Positions 27,301 through 36,600 of a DNA stretch of 64,000 nucleotides are shown piece by piece. Every line of letters starts with the position of its first letter. Position 1 is the stretch's first letter. The notes beneath the pieces were generated by a model that searched no databases, was not told where the DNA came from, and saw nothing but the letters and a program-made list of their open reading frames with translations. The translations under genes were made by a program, and so were the position numbers. Source of the stretch: RGVD01 sp040403075 (GTDB taxonomy: Bacteria; Bacteroidota; Bacteroidia; UKL13-3); the NCBI GenBank assembly GCA_040403075.1, contig JBBALJ010000002.1, positions 17,639-81,638 on the forward strand. The letters are read 5' to 3'.

Positions 27301-28120
27301 ATGCTTCAAGACCTTTACCGGCTTGCTTAGCATCTTCTACTCCTTTAATAGTTTGATACAGAATTTTTTCTTTACTTCCTGCTTTAGCTGCATTGCCAGC
27401 AACTTTTGCTAAGTCATCTGCTACGTTAAGTATATCTCCAGCAGCGTCAGCAATCTTGGCACCTTTTGCAACCATTGACCCTAGTTTAGCAGCTAGTCCT
27501 ACTTCTCCAGTTCCAAGCCACATTGTAGCAATAGATCCAAGAGTATATCCTAAACCTCCAGCAAATTTATCTGCCCAGAAGTTAGCTGTCCCCATATTAG
27601 AAAGTAAACTTCCGTTTATTTCCCCTTTGGTATAATAGTTCGGAAGAGCTGATTGAGCCCATGTGTTCATTTCATCAACTTGTCTTCCAACAAAGTTGTC
27701 GTAGTATGATCCACCAGACATCATAGAACCAACACCTGCTAATACTCCTACTGTATTTTCGTATACAGAACCAAGTGTGGTAAGACCGGCTTTGCTTAAA
27801 CCGTTCATCCACTTTTGAGTGGTACTTTGGTTCTGAGCACGTTCTTCGTTCCAGTCGTTGAATGGATTTAATGCAACATTGTATTCTGCATATTTTCCAA
27901 TAGGGTCAGTGTAGACATTAGTTAAGTCTACAGCTTGGCCAGCAATATCTAAAGGACTATAGTTTTTGTAACTAGAGCCTTTATACTCTATGTTACCACC
28001 TAGGGATGTAAAAGCTTTGCCTATAGGATCTCCTGTAGGATTACTTTTATCTACAATATCTTCTTTTGGTAACCCTGATAAAGAACTAAGAGCTTTATTT
28101 ATTGCATCTGTTTCAGCCAT
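21335..28120 (-). CDS. Giant virion-associated protein with C-terminal PD-(D/E)XK nuclease
   Basis: 2261 residues. The N-terminal third has Gly/Ala-rich hydrophobic stretches (LTTLGSVYENTVGVLAGVGSMM, in pieces) typical of ejected membrane-interacting phage proteins. The middle (~500-1300) is long charged helix with many Glu, Lys and Gln. Near the end, GEIDILAVD (E2039, D2041), IFDVKTSK (D2055, K2057) and QLQVSGYAYLL form a RecB/Cas4-type nuclease centre with the Q-x-x-x-Y helix. The C-terminus has Ala/Pro/Thr-rich linkers (~1800-1850 and ~2150-2190). A nuclease carried in the virion could process incoming phage DNA or attack host DNA; this is inference. Its start is preceded by a TAnnTTTG box. 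Confidence 0.7.
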   Translation of the reverse strand: MAETDAINKALSSLSGLPKEDIVDKSNPTGDPIGKAFTSLGGNIEYKGSSYKNYSPLDIAGQAVDLTNVYTDPIGKYAEYNVALNPFNDWNEERAQNQSTTQKWMNGLSKAGLTTLGSVYENTVGVLAGVGSMMSGGSYYDNFVGRQVDEMNTWAQSALPNYYTKGEINGSLLSNMGTANFWADKFAGGLGYTLGSIATMWLGTGEVGLAAKLGSMVAKGAKIADAAGDILNVADDLAKVAGNAAKAGSKEKILYQTIKGVEDAKQAGKGLEALDRYAKIKTATKHLAVGTQMSLAESSVEAREAKNSFIEERKAEWEEQNPGQAMPKDVEDGILQSANAVGNTTFAINLPLLTATNLLMFGKAMQGARVGEKTMYDIEKKGLTAGEEWVEKAASSKFGKAYANAQKTFGPVLKTSAEEGFQEAGQFAGSQYARNYYGEKFNDGTADMASAMSKALSSTFETKEGLENILIGALVGGGTGAVSRLMGAEKKLLAQKGLNTTEAIKMLNSGAIKKIIENAEQSAENLAFIKDINDANLDNEKEGITKSEKRQNDLKAETARMRLIHGVFAKMNGLGAIDYAMEQFDDAASMEEKEFKQAFGYDMNRTLEQQTGKTQMQIIEDTKTKMQSAIKRSEQVHNILSQFNPGTSLVAKIKEGLQTEETKKNKLIQDAVRRTYGQILTHNLLDIDTIDSRIDEQYDKLLKLAPALAKLDPDEVKFQIKIGGVELDSNGNPSFKTTASAKPKEDLGKQLNEIYAAKVELDVATADEFKAELLHLRDLSIKRAGLSESFKNLSRNPEQMDLYVEAQMALQEKEQQRAAEDRARQAIEGAETADDLTDAVDPDASPEVKAAALEKRAQLEAAEQAKIAQYMAMDLEDLKNIDMESLDAMSQSALMKAMEAKTEEARKKGLTPDQLKSEKEFKTVGGENAGLVELSEMEQTLLDEIMVSSTGTQFNIDGRQYYMESADPVEALILDDAGEVVGVKLADWQTGNEVTWKIQEATVPVAPVNQEDYQDTQLSTGVVIKPGEAAQIAAEAQAASTNAAIERETAIATLLAYNLLLQASKIRPTSETDTTTLEESKENIAVIAENLITDTEEILAKEDALQKEMKDMSKTAGLSMDELRYQVELIKQDLQELDEVLAMERAVAIEAGFSMKEFKADAQVAQLLELRKRINELLKKKIKALGKMKSDAKVGLDAKEQIELAPTEEESNTIITTADARIQELTKEKARLEQLSNEYQKIIDGVYGEQDVDGAKNSKLATDRRISAKKGQITRQQNIINEVNEQRELEKRNQNGDSTAGPSSTPEGEEPQATDIDPAAGLTSEGMDGSITNEEAEAIRKAREEALLAEDVLRMGTGGPVFEAPMEDTGAPKAVVSGDSNDIQLAKGTVLKKNGKVIVDLNGQTRPEAPEKGMPGYDPYYRGQMAQKIDGSPVLIFPQHLTSSEMVPVGTTLDLIVQMNTTWFKTQIPTGIADNPEELKNWMMTTGWKNVPIYAALPDGTRLQLLGAYNESSPEGFKGSKRREIVQHFLDGFTPTVTVMEKFNDKSEISNARTASGKVFFYPVTKITKQPTPTLFYVGSENGDLVWKVMHDSEEGNAEVIATGSRPFPRDPADPESTGVTPGQIAVLVESPDGTPMMVMASTKDMDTRGATAALNHITKEIPEAYKYGQIVGCNLLEVEAQSESDEVAVTDKSLAEELKRPDSLTKFISTYQLEDGETIFIFYSKSANSLIKINASQMKAALNGTRPKFSFIESEVNDQGFIKFTAVKKEPADYGAVENNVGEEFKEATMSKKYQVDKFKFGVQEPFTSPIDGTVYPYEDGKPHPYMQYLSDSAQFQGEARTEGVGHNSILAVDTVANPNGSVFHDVNMKFGPVGVKGATAEKAADVAANSVVTTALPKTSSTPTAAPTAPVVPTATVDIEALLAESQKLVEGTTEDENHYIIDGELYKRMTNILPDGFDGDSSLYENSRVAGNTVDEIVKKFFDEGDTTKPEGISEGAFNMLMTKLNKIKKELDAVGGRYITRNLIVYDKVSKVAGEIDILAVDKDGNYMIFDVKTSKLKGWEGYTRSYGPGQLTKKERHQLQVSGYAYLLNKQFGIQIKKLGIMPFEINYDAAGNITSLFNRDGIPVSYAPRIEKMIQDAGPQGPGPAPAAPTAPTTPAAPVTSTVPGPDAPTPVVSSTDGLVAPKTNSAFFGSKKNVVTSQPTVGGVKVVSMGGGAVDISALPDDMLAAMGQAQSLESMITNLDTSGQNLEDTCSPF

Positions 28121-28126
28121 ATTCTA

Positions 28127-28134
28127 CAAAGATA
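28127..28134 (-). promoter_or_regulatory. Possible -7 box (TATCTTTG) for the 2261-aa gene
   Basis: On the minus strand TATCTTTG is followed by 6 bases and the ATG at 28120, directly after the stop of the upstream gene. It is the same sequence as the box before the 1578-aa gene. No clear -33 TTTG is visible. Confidence 0.35.
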
Positions 28135-30402
28135 TTAAAATTCTACTGCATAACTCTCAGACTTTTTGTTGTAAGCATTTACAATGCTTTTCAGACCGTT
28201 AGAATCTTGTCTGTGTTTTTGGCTTAATGGGGCAGCATCTCCTGAAAAGTTTTGCCAATTTGCATCTACATATCTAATGTAAGGATGCCCTGATCCATCC
28301 GATTCTACAATCATATGAGCATCATTTCCTAAAATTTTAACGTCACGAGTAGACACAGCTCCTTTACTATGCATATCCATCTGTGCAATAACCCCAGCCA
28401 TTCTGTTTTCTGGAGTGTTTAACATTTGATCTAATGTTGAGTTACGAATATACTTTCCATTTAAGTGAACTGTTTTACTTATAGGTGCGTCAGCAGTTCC
28501 ACCCATAATTTTTAATTCGTAAATGTTATTAGTCATATTCCAACCAACATCTACTACTTTAAATCCTGCAAGTTTTGCTCCTGACACATCTGTAACTCCC
28601 TCTTCAGTGATATCTGTTACATTAAAATCTGCAGTAATAGGTTTGCCTACAAAGAAGTTTTGTATAGCAGCTGTTAAAGTTTTAGATTGTTCTAAAGTAG
28701 GAGCATCAATACGGCCGTAGTTAAATGTAGTAGAAGTTTTAATTTCTGAAAATTGACCGTTTATTCTATCGTTAAATTTACTACCTAGTATGCTTGCAAG
28801 ATCCTGTGGTAATGGAGTAGCTGAGGCACTAATATCTCCGGCACCTGCCCCAGTTGATCCTATCGATTGTATATTTTTAGTATCGTATTTAACACCAGGT
28901 GCAACGTAATGTTTGTATTTTTCTTTGTATTTATTTAAGAAATTTGAGTAGTCCTGCCCACCTTGATCACTAAACGTTGATTGCATACGAATATATATCT
29001 CTCCAGGTTTTGCCCAAGGATACAATTCTTTAAATGCAGTATAAGTTTTCCAGGCATCTGGTGCAGCTTCTACAATGTCTCTTTCACTAATGGCTCCATT
29101 AGCTGCAGTAAACATTTGTTGCTGAATAAGAAGAGCTTGATCTTTGTATGACTTTAAAGCAGCTCGTTCGTCGTTTAATGATTCTTCAGATAAGGTAGCT
29201 ACGTAGTCTGGGTTATTTAATTTTTGCTCAAGTGCATAAGCTGATGCAAATGCATTCTTCATGTTAGTTGTTTTTTCATCTAACGTAGCCCCGTTTCTAT
29301 CAGCAAGGCTAATTTTACCAACTACTTGTAAACTTTGATTAGCAAGTTGCCACTCTTGATCTTTAATATATGTTTCAGAGAATTCTTTACTTCTATTGTG
29401 AGTCTCACTTCTTATAGCTTTCTTTTCTCCATAAGATTGGTAAGGAGCTATGATTTCATCTTCGTACTTATTTTTAATATACTCGTAAGCTAACTTTTCA
29501 TCTTGAGCAACTTTTGTAGTTTGTGCAATCTCTGCAGTTAATGCCTCAATTTGATTTTTAATTTGAACTCTTTCACCACTCTTAAGACTAGGGTCATCAA
29601 GCTTAGCAGTAAGTTCCCCAACTACATTTGAATAGTTATCAGCCATAGAAGTTACAGTTGCAGAAGCTCCTTCACTTTTAGTAGCTGCATAAGCTTTCAT
29701 ATCTGCAAATTGATTTACGTAAGCTTTTACATCTGGCTCAGAAAGTACTGCATCAATTACATCTTGCACATCTTCTTTTTTAATTTCAATTACTTCGTTC
29801 TCTGTGGTAAACTTATACATGTTACCTTCCCCAGTGTAACCAATGATTTTATTTTTAAAAGTTTCAGGAGATAGAATAGCTAATCTTGCCTGTAATTTCT
29901 CCATAATCTTAGGATCTTTTACAGCTGTTGGAGCTGAGTACATTGATCCTGCTGCTACTTTTCCATCGGCACCAGTTTCAAATCCTTTATATCCTTTTAC
30001 CATATAAGATGGAAAGAGGTTTGCATACTCTTCGTTAACATCTCCTTTCTTAATACTTTCTTGAAGCTCAGTCATTGCATTGGCATAACGAGTGTAGTTC
30101 TCTTTGATAGGAGCATACTTACGAGAAAAGTCTTTTGCTTCTTTATGAATTACAAATCCTAAGTTTTCAAAGTCTCCACGATCAGCAAGTTGAGCTAGTT
30201 TAGTATCTAATTGAGCTTGCAACTCTTTCTTCTTCATCATATCGTTTTCAAAAGGTAATGCAGCTTGCATCTGATCAACGGCCATAGCCAATTGATCGTT
30301 TGCTTTAAAACTATCCATATAACGATTATGGAGAGTCTCTCCGATTTCTATAGACTTTGGGTCTACATACTGACTTACATATTCACCAAATTTATACGGC
30401 AT
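28135..30402 (-). CDS. Large helical virion protein, candidate ejected cargo
   Basis: 755 residues, beginning MPYKFGEYVSQYVDPKSIE. Residues ~20-450 are almost wholly predicted helix with heptad-like Lys, Glu, Ala and Gln (KKKELQAQLDTKLAQLADRG, KLAYEYIKNKYEDEIIAPYQ). The last ~250 residues look more beta-rich. There is no enzymatic motif and no signal peptide. Its place between the nozzle-side genes and the giant polymerase gene corresponds to the cargo proteins packed in crAss-like tails. I infer a structural or cargo role from context only. Confidence 0.6.
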   Translation of the reverse strand: MPYKFGEYVSQYVDPKSIEIGETLHNRYMDSFKANDQLAMAVDQMQAALPFENDMMKKKELQAQLDTKLAQLADRGDFENLGFVIHKEAKDFSRKYAPIKENYTRYANAMTELQESIKKGDVNEEYANLFPSYMVKGYKGFETGADGKVAAGSMYSAPTAVKDPKIMEKLQARLAILSPETFKNKIIGYTGEGNMYKFTTENEVIEIKKEDVQDVIDAVLSEPDVKAYVNQFADMKAYAATKSEGASATVTSMADNYSNVVGELTAKLDDPSLKSGERVQIKNQIEALTAEIAQTTKVAQDEKLAYEYIKNKYEDEIIAPYQSYGEKKAIRSETHNRSKEFSETYIKDQEWQLANQSLQVVGKISLADRNGATLDEKTTNMKNAFASAYALEQKLNNPDYVATLSEESLNDERAALKSYKDQALLIQQQMFTAANGAISERDIVEAAPDAWKTYTAFKELYPWAKPGEIYIRMQSTFSDQGGQDYSNFLNKYKEKYKHYVAPGVKYDTKNIQSIGSTGAGAGDISASATPLPQDLASILGSKFNDRINGQFSEIKTSTTFNYGRIDAPTLEQSKTLTAAIQNFFVGKPITADFNVTDITEEGVTDVSGAKLAGFKVVDVGWNMTNNIYELKIMGGTADAPISKTVHLNGKYIRNSTLDQMLNTPENRMAGVIAQMDMHSKGAVSTRDVKILGNDAHMIVESDGSGHPYIRYVDANWQNFSGDAAPLSQKHRQDSNGLKSIVNAYNKKSESYAVEF

Positions 30403-30414
30403 GGTATTCTTTTA

Positions 30415-33400
30415 TTAAATCGATTGTTTAGCTGTAGTGTTTCTTTTAGTAGATAAATCCCCTAAACGACTTGTGTATTTTCTAGCCATACCCCCAAGTC
30501 TTTTTTTAGTTTCTGGATCATCTGCTAAAACTTCTACTACTTTATATCCTAAATCAGCAGCAATTTGTTGAAGTTCTGCTTCTGATTTTTGGTACACAGG
30601 GCTTTCTGAATTCTTAGCTTGCTTTCTTAATTGCTCCATTATTTCGTAACGATTAAGTGAACCAGTTTTATCTAATCCTCTTGCAATGCTGTATTGCATG
30701 TCCAGCTTACGTTGGTCCATTGACATTCCTGCAAGACCTTTACCAAGAGCTTCTGCAACCCCTAAGTTACGTTCATCCATGTATTGGTTCTGATTGATAT
30801 CAGCCATCATGTTTGACTTACTTGCTTCAAGTTGTGCAGCTTGGTTTCTTCCAGCAACTTCAGCAGCTATCTGTGCCTCTGAATTTTTAATTGCTCTGTT
30901 CTCTTGATCTTGTCTTTGAGAGATTTTAGCAATTTCGTCTGCTGTTTTAGTAGCAACACTTTGCATAGCAATGATTTTACCAGGACCTAAGTTAGTATTT
31001 TTTAGGTAAGTGTTCATAGCATTTTGTTGTCTACGAGCATCTTCTATTTCTCCTGACTTATCTACTCTTGCAAGATTTGGAGCAGCTATAGTGCTAGCAG
31101 CAGCCATACCAGCAGTCTTCTTATACGGCTTAAGCATAGCATACCCTGGCCCGATAAGCTGAGCAGCTCCTCCCAAAAATCCAGGATGTTCTTCTAACCA
31201 AGTTTTATCTAAATCAAGGCCTTTTCCTTTTCTAAATCTATTATAAAACCCTTGCTCATCTGGATTTCCAAAATCTGGTGCTCCAGAGTTTTTAAATTTA
31301 GCAGGACCATCTGGTAATTTTTCTCCAGGTTTGTTGTACTCCTCTAATTGTTTATTTTTTGCAGTAGTGTTAGATTCTTTTTGTGCTTCAGCAAGTATTT
31401 CTGCAGCTTTTTTACTTTCTTTTTTACCGTTTACTTCTTTAGTGTATACTTTATTTTTCTTATCGTAAGTGTATCCTTTTTCTTTAGCAATTTGTTCTAC
31501 TGTTGCAGCGACAACTGTTGGGAATTTACTAGGATCGTAAGGTTGTGGGTAAAATGTTTCAACCTCAGGAGCTTTAGATGCAGGCATTTCACCATTTATT
31601 TGGCCTGATTGATTAGCTAACCATTTAGATTTTTCACTATTCATATCTACAATTGGCATACATTGCCCAGAAACACTATCAAACCAATACCCATCAGGAC
31701 ACTCAGAGCCCCCCATAGCAAACTTTCTCATTCCACCAGTTCTAGCAATCTGTTTAGGATCACGACCTGCCTGTTCTTCTTGCTGACGAGCTAAATCTTT
31801 GATAATGTTTTTTTTAGAAATAGGGTCTAAAGACGGATTAGATGCAATACCTTTATGAGTTTCTGCATACGATTTACCATCTTTTGTTTTTAATACACGA
31901 GAGAAGAAATATTGGCTTCCGTTGATTTTAGTTCCAGTCTCTTTGTCTTCTACTTCAGTGTATTTATCAAGTTTAATTCCTCCTTCTTCATGGGTGTCTC
32001 CTAAATACTCAACATCATTAGAGTTTGGTATAGGTTTGATTACACCACCTTCTGCATAACGAGTTCCTCCAAGGTCATTGTAACTTCCTCCAAATTCATA
32101 GCAGTTAGGATCCATGGTCCCACCAGCAGCATATTTACTTACTTCTCTACAATGTTGGTCTAGCTTTCTTTGAAACCAATCTGCACCTGTCTGTCTTTTA
32201 CTGTGGTCACCTCCATAATTAGCTTTACCTTTTTTAGTGAATAAACCACGAAGACCTCCACCACCTCCACCAGAACTTTGCTCTTCTTCAACAGGCATTT
32301 CTTCTCTAAAGCCCATAGTTTCTTGCCCCATCTGTTCTGACCGTTTGTTATTTATTCTGTTCAACATACGTGTTCCAGGACGAGTAGGATCGGATTGGTA
32401 ACTATCAAAGAAAGTTCCAGGTTCTCTTCCTGCATCCACACGACGTTGTTCTGCTGGAGAAAATGGCATTTGTGGGTAAGGAAGCCTGTCTCCAAGTATT
32501 TTAGGATCAGCAGATGCAATATCTGCATTTCTTGCTTTTGTCCAATCTAAGTTATACTGCTGTTTCTTTTGTTGGTAAGCTTCCTTAGCATCTCTTTTAG
32601 CACTTTGTGCATCAAAAGAATTGTACATTTCTCCAGAAGCTTTGTCAGCTTCAGGTGTAACAGGGGCAGTAAAGTAATTAAATTGTGGAGTAGCTGACGC
32701 TACTGGATCACATGCCCCTGTTGCAGGATTGTATGTAGTTCCTGGAGGACATTCTGACCCACCCATTGCATATCTTTTCATGCCACCGTTACGAGCCATT
32801 TGATTTCCACCTCTGTAGGCATCCATCATTTTACTGTCAATAAAAGAATTATTAACTGCAGCCATTGGGTCTGTATTAGCCATAGCAAGTTTGCCTGCCT
32901 TCTCTTCTGCTTTTTTATTATCTTTTACAGTATCATAAATACCATATCCAAGTCCAGCTGCTGCTCCTACCAAAGTACCTACTGGCCCAAACATTGAACC
33001 GTATCCAGCAAACTGTCCGGTCTTAGCTGTTATATTACCTACACCATATCTGTTTCTTTCTTTTTGAGTGTAAGTAGCAGCATTGTTATCACTACCAGTG
33101 TTTTTAATTATTTCTCCTCCAATAGCTAAAGCTGCTGATACAGGTTGCCCATAAGATGCTACTCCTGACATAAAAGCACTTGGGGCAGAACTAGCAACAC
33201 CTGATCCTACAGCAGCTCCTGTAGATGCAAGATCTACTCCTGTATCTGCTGCAGCCATTGCAGTTGTACCAAATTCTTTAGCTGTAGTAGTTGCAGTATT
33301 TTTAGCAACTTGGTTAGCAGCTAACTCAGCAGTTTTTTTTGCTGCTCTTTCTTTAACAATGTCTTTACCAGTACTAAGTGCAAGTTTACCTAGCTCCATA

Positions 33401-33657
33401 CTAGACTGTTTAACAGCAGCTTCTTGTTGTTCTTTTTGGCTTTCGTTAAGTTTTTTTAACTCATCTTGATTTTCTTTCAAAGATTGCAAAGCAACGTTTT
33501 GAGTTTTACCAGCTTCATCTGCTGCAGATTGCCCCAAGTAATAAGAGGCTTGAGGAGCTTGTGAAACTCCACTTAGGTTATATCCAGCTAAAGAATACTT
33601 TTTGATTTTCTTTAGTGTAGGTTTTGGTTGTTGTCTACTAATTAGTTTTTTGGCCAT
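30415..33657 (-). CDS. Large virion protein with repeated GG motifs and a duplicated Cys module
   Basis: 1080 residues. The start is basic (MAKKLISRQQPKPTLKKIKK). Residues ~60-260 are Ala/Gly-rich helices and glycine-zipper-like stretches (FGPVGTLVGAAAGLGYG), as in phage ejection proteins. Two copies of a module GGM(K/R)(R/K)(Y/F)AMGGSECP..., each ending in a Gly-x-Cys-x-Pro turn, occur near residues ~290 and ~640. Between them are further YEFGG, YAEGG and HEEGG motifs, followed by NGSQYFFSRVLKTKDGKSYA. The C-terminal third is helical and Gln/Ala-rich. No catalytic motif seen. It lies directly downstream of the nozzle gene, so it is likely a tail-internal or ejected protein. Confidence 0.6.
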   Translation of the reverse strand: MAKKLISRQQPKPTLKKIKKYSLAGYNLSGVSQAPQASYYLGQSAADEAGKTQNVALQSLKENQDELKKLNESQKEQQEAAVKQSSMELGKLALSTGKDIVKERAAKKTAELAANQVAKNTATTTAKEFGTTAMAAADTGVDLASTGAAVGSGVASSAPSAFMSGVASYGQPVSAALAIGGEIIKNTGSDNNAATYTQKERNRYGVGNITAKTGQFAGYGSMFGPVGTLVGAAAGLGYGIYDTVKDNKKAEEKAGKLAMANTDPMAAVNNSFIDSKMMDAYRGGNQMARNGGMKRYAMGGSECPPGTTYNPATGACDPVASATPQFNYFTAPVTPEADKASGEMYNSFDAQSAKRDAKEAYQQKKQQYNLDWTKARNADIASADPKILGDRLPYPQMPFSPAEQRRVDAGREPGTFFDSYQSDPTRPGTRMLNRINNKRSEQMGQETMGFREEMPVEEEQSSGGGGGGLRGLFTKKGKANYGGDHSKRQTGADWFQRKLDQHCREVSKYAAGGTMDPNCYEFGGSYNDLGGTRYAEGGVIKPIPNSNDVEYLGDTHEEGGIKLDKYTEVEDKETGTKINGSQYFFSRVLKTKDGKSYAETHKGIASNPSLDPISKKNIIKDLARQQEEQAGRDPKQIARTGGMRKFAMGGSECPDGYWFDSVSGQCMPIVDMNSEKSKWLANQSGQINGEMPASKAPEVETFYPQPYDPSKFPTVVAATVEQIAKEKGYTYDKKNKVYTKEVNGKKESKKAAEILAEAQKESNTTAKNKQLEEYNKPGEKLPDGPAKFKNSGAPDFGNPDEQGFYNRFRKGKGLDLDKTWLEEHPGFLGGAAQLIGPGYAMLKPYKKTAGMAAASTIAAPNLARVDKSGEIEDARRQQNAMNTYLKNTNLGPGKIIAMQSVATKTADEIAKISQRQDQENRAIKNSEAQIAAEVAGRNQAAQLEASKSNMMADINQNQYMDERNLGVAEALGKGLAGMSMDQRKLDMQYSIARGLDKTGSLNRYEIMEQLRKQAKNSESPVYQKSEAELQQIAADLGYKVVEVLADDPETKKRLGGMARKYTSRLGDLSTKRNTTAKQSI

Positions 33658-33668
33658 AGTGGTAAGGT

Positions 33669-36600
33669 TTATCTACTCGAAGATCGGTAGGAAGCTTTAG
33701 CTGTATACAAATTTATTAAATTTTTAGCTAGATTGTTAGAAATTAATCGTACTCCAAGGAATTTATCCACAAACTTTCTTTGCTGATGCCAAGGTTTGGC
33801 TAAGTCTAAGTAGTTTGTATTGATAATACCTTCAGATATAAACATAGGAACAGATCCTCCTGGGGCATACGTTCCTGTGTATAAATCATTTTGAACGTTA
33901 ATCTGACCTGCAGCTAAAGTTGTGTTGAAGTTTATTTTTGAAAGATCTCTAAAGTCATTAAATGCCCAGTTGTGATCTATTTTTCTAACGTTGTTTAAGT
34001 ACACAAGGTTTTTAACTCCTGAGACTTGTTCAGTAGTGTAAACATAGAAGCTAGTAAATCCAGGACTAAGAGTTGGGACAACTTTGTAGATGCTGTTAGG
34101 ATCTGCTTTGTAAGTTTCTATAAAGTAAGTGACAGCCGAATATATTTTATTGTCAGTCTTAGTAGTTGAAACAGCTCCTGTTTTACCCGTAGATACATCC
34201 CCAGTAGATATAAATTCAAACTCAAAATTAAATAGAGCCCTATAAAAACTACCAGGATTAGTATAATCATTATGTACATAAAAGCTTTGTGAAGACGATG
34301 AATCAAAGCTGTACAGATATTTAGTATTGAATGCATAAAGTGGTGGTATATAAGAGTGTCTACTAGCCCAAGCTCCTGTATCTAAAGATAGTGAAATTGT
34401 CCAACCACCTTTAAAAAACAACGTACCATTAGCAACTAATGCAATTCCTTTTCGATTTTTATCAGTTACAAGTCCTCCTGAAATAAGAATGTTTCCTACA
34501 GCAAGTTGATTATTGAATAAATCTGTAGGAATTAAATCTCTTTTGGTTATGAGAAGTCTTTTTAACAATGGATCGTAAGACACAAGATACCCAAATGTAT
34601 TTGTTGGGGCATCTAGGTTTATGCCGGCAAGGTTTACACCATAGTTTTCTAAAGTATATGGTACGTTTTCTCTAGCCCAAGTAGACAATCCAAGGTCAGT
34701 TAAATCTTGTACTTTGTCAGTGATTAAGAATATTTTACGAGAGTTTCTAGAGACAAACACATACCCATCTTTGGTTACTAAGGCTCCCATTTTATTGGTC
34801 AGTCCCATGTACCCGTCTGTAGATTGCACAAATTCATCTGGCTCTTGAGCAAACAAGTCACCTGAACCGATGTATGCTTGAGATGCATCAGCTAACTCAA
34901 GGTTTTGTTTACCTTTTGTTTTGAACAAACTCTTTTCAGTATGAATGTAAATCAATGCATTCAAGTTAAAGATGTTTGTAATAGGGCCTTTGTTTTGCCC
35001 AAAGTCTTTTAAATCAATTGCTAAAAAGTAACGGTATGAGTCTGTAAAGTTTCCATCTTGGATTATAGAACGAATTACACGGTTAGGGAACAAGTTAGTT
35101 GACTTGTCTTTCTTTGGGTAAGGTATTGCTACTCTAATATCTTGTAAAGCAGAATAGTGTTCTTCATACAGTAAATTTTCTTTCTTAGTAAGATCGTGTG
35201 TAGGAGATCTCCACAATACATCTGTAGCAGTGTATTTATCAAAGTACATACTATCAGCTGTATTTACTCCTTTAGCTGCATCCCCACAGTGCCTAAAATT
35301 AATATTATCTTCAGATTCTATTATAATTTGATGTAAAACTGTATATGGGGTCCATCTTCCTATTTCCCCTCCTATCCAATTGCCACTGTCAAAAATATCT
35401 ACGTTACTAGTAGGAATTTGCCCATTAGGTGGGACATAAGAAAAAGTAGAATTAATGGAATCATTAACAATACTGTCATCAAGAGTATTAGTAAATTCTG
35501 CATTTCCAACTTCTTGTTCAAAATATCTAAATCCATATGGCTGTGAAGTAAGTCTATATGCATATCTACATATGTAAGTATCTCCCCCAAAAATATCTGG
35601 AGTACCTACCCCTGTGTAGTAATTACCTATTGTTGGGTCAACCCCTGTAGTAATATTAACTTCTAGAGTTGATTTGTAAAATCCAGTCCATACTAATCTT
35701 TGGGCATCGAATGGTTCAAATACGTCTGTTTTTGTTGAACATAAATTTGATATGTATATGTTTGGCCTTGAATATTGTCTAGTGTTTGAGTAATAAGGGT
35801 TAACTTTTTTTAAAATTGAAGCATCTTCTCCAAGATAGGTGTATTTGTTTGTTCCCCATAAAGGAGGTATTCCTGATTTTAAGCCAAGTACAATAGAACT
35901 TTCTCCAGCTAAATTTAAAAGATACGTAGCCCCTTTAAATGCAGTAGAAGATGAATTTTTAAGAATTGACATTCCTGCTAAATAACTTGCACTGTCTGGG
36001 TCTAATGGAAAAATAGTTTGATTAGCTCCTAAAGATGATTGATTACCATCAGCTTCCCCAACAGCTATTCCAAAATCTACTCCAGCAGTCCCAGGCAAAT
36101 TATATTTTGCTGCAACCATTAAAAGTCCAAAAGCTTCGTACGTACCGTAAACTGCAGTATCACCTCCTGTAATATCGTAATTATCTGTGTTTCCTAAAGT
36201 AGAATTTATCCATTGATATTCTGTTTCACCACTTCTAAATTGAGTGTAATTCCAACTGCTGTCTAGGTTGCCGGCATTATTTATATACCCAGGCTGAATG
36301 CCTTTGTGCCTTCCTCTCCATTGCTGCATTGTTGCCACATATTGCAAATCTATGTGAGTTGCTTGTCCTAAATTTTTTTGAGTTCTAAGTAAGTTAAAAT
36401 CATGAAATTTAAACACTGATTGAGCTACAACATTTTGTAAGCCATTCGGTAACCAAGGATATTCTCCATAGGCAAACGACTGTGTGTGTGGTATAGACTC
36501 CATATACCATAGATGGTAGTATGGTCCAAATTTAGCGTCGTTTATATTATTAAATAAATTTCCAGATTTAATCCATCTAGCTGGATGTAGCCCACTTTGC

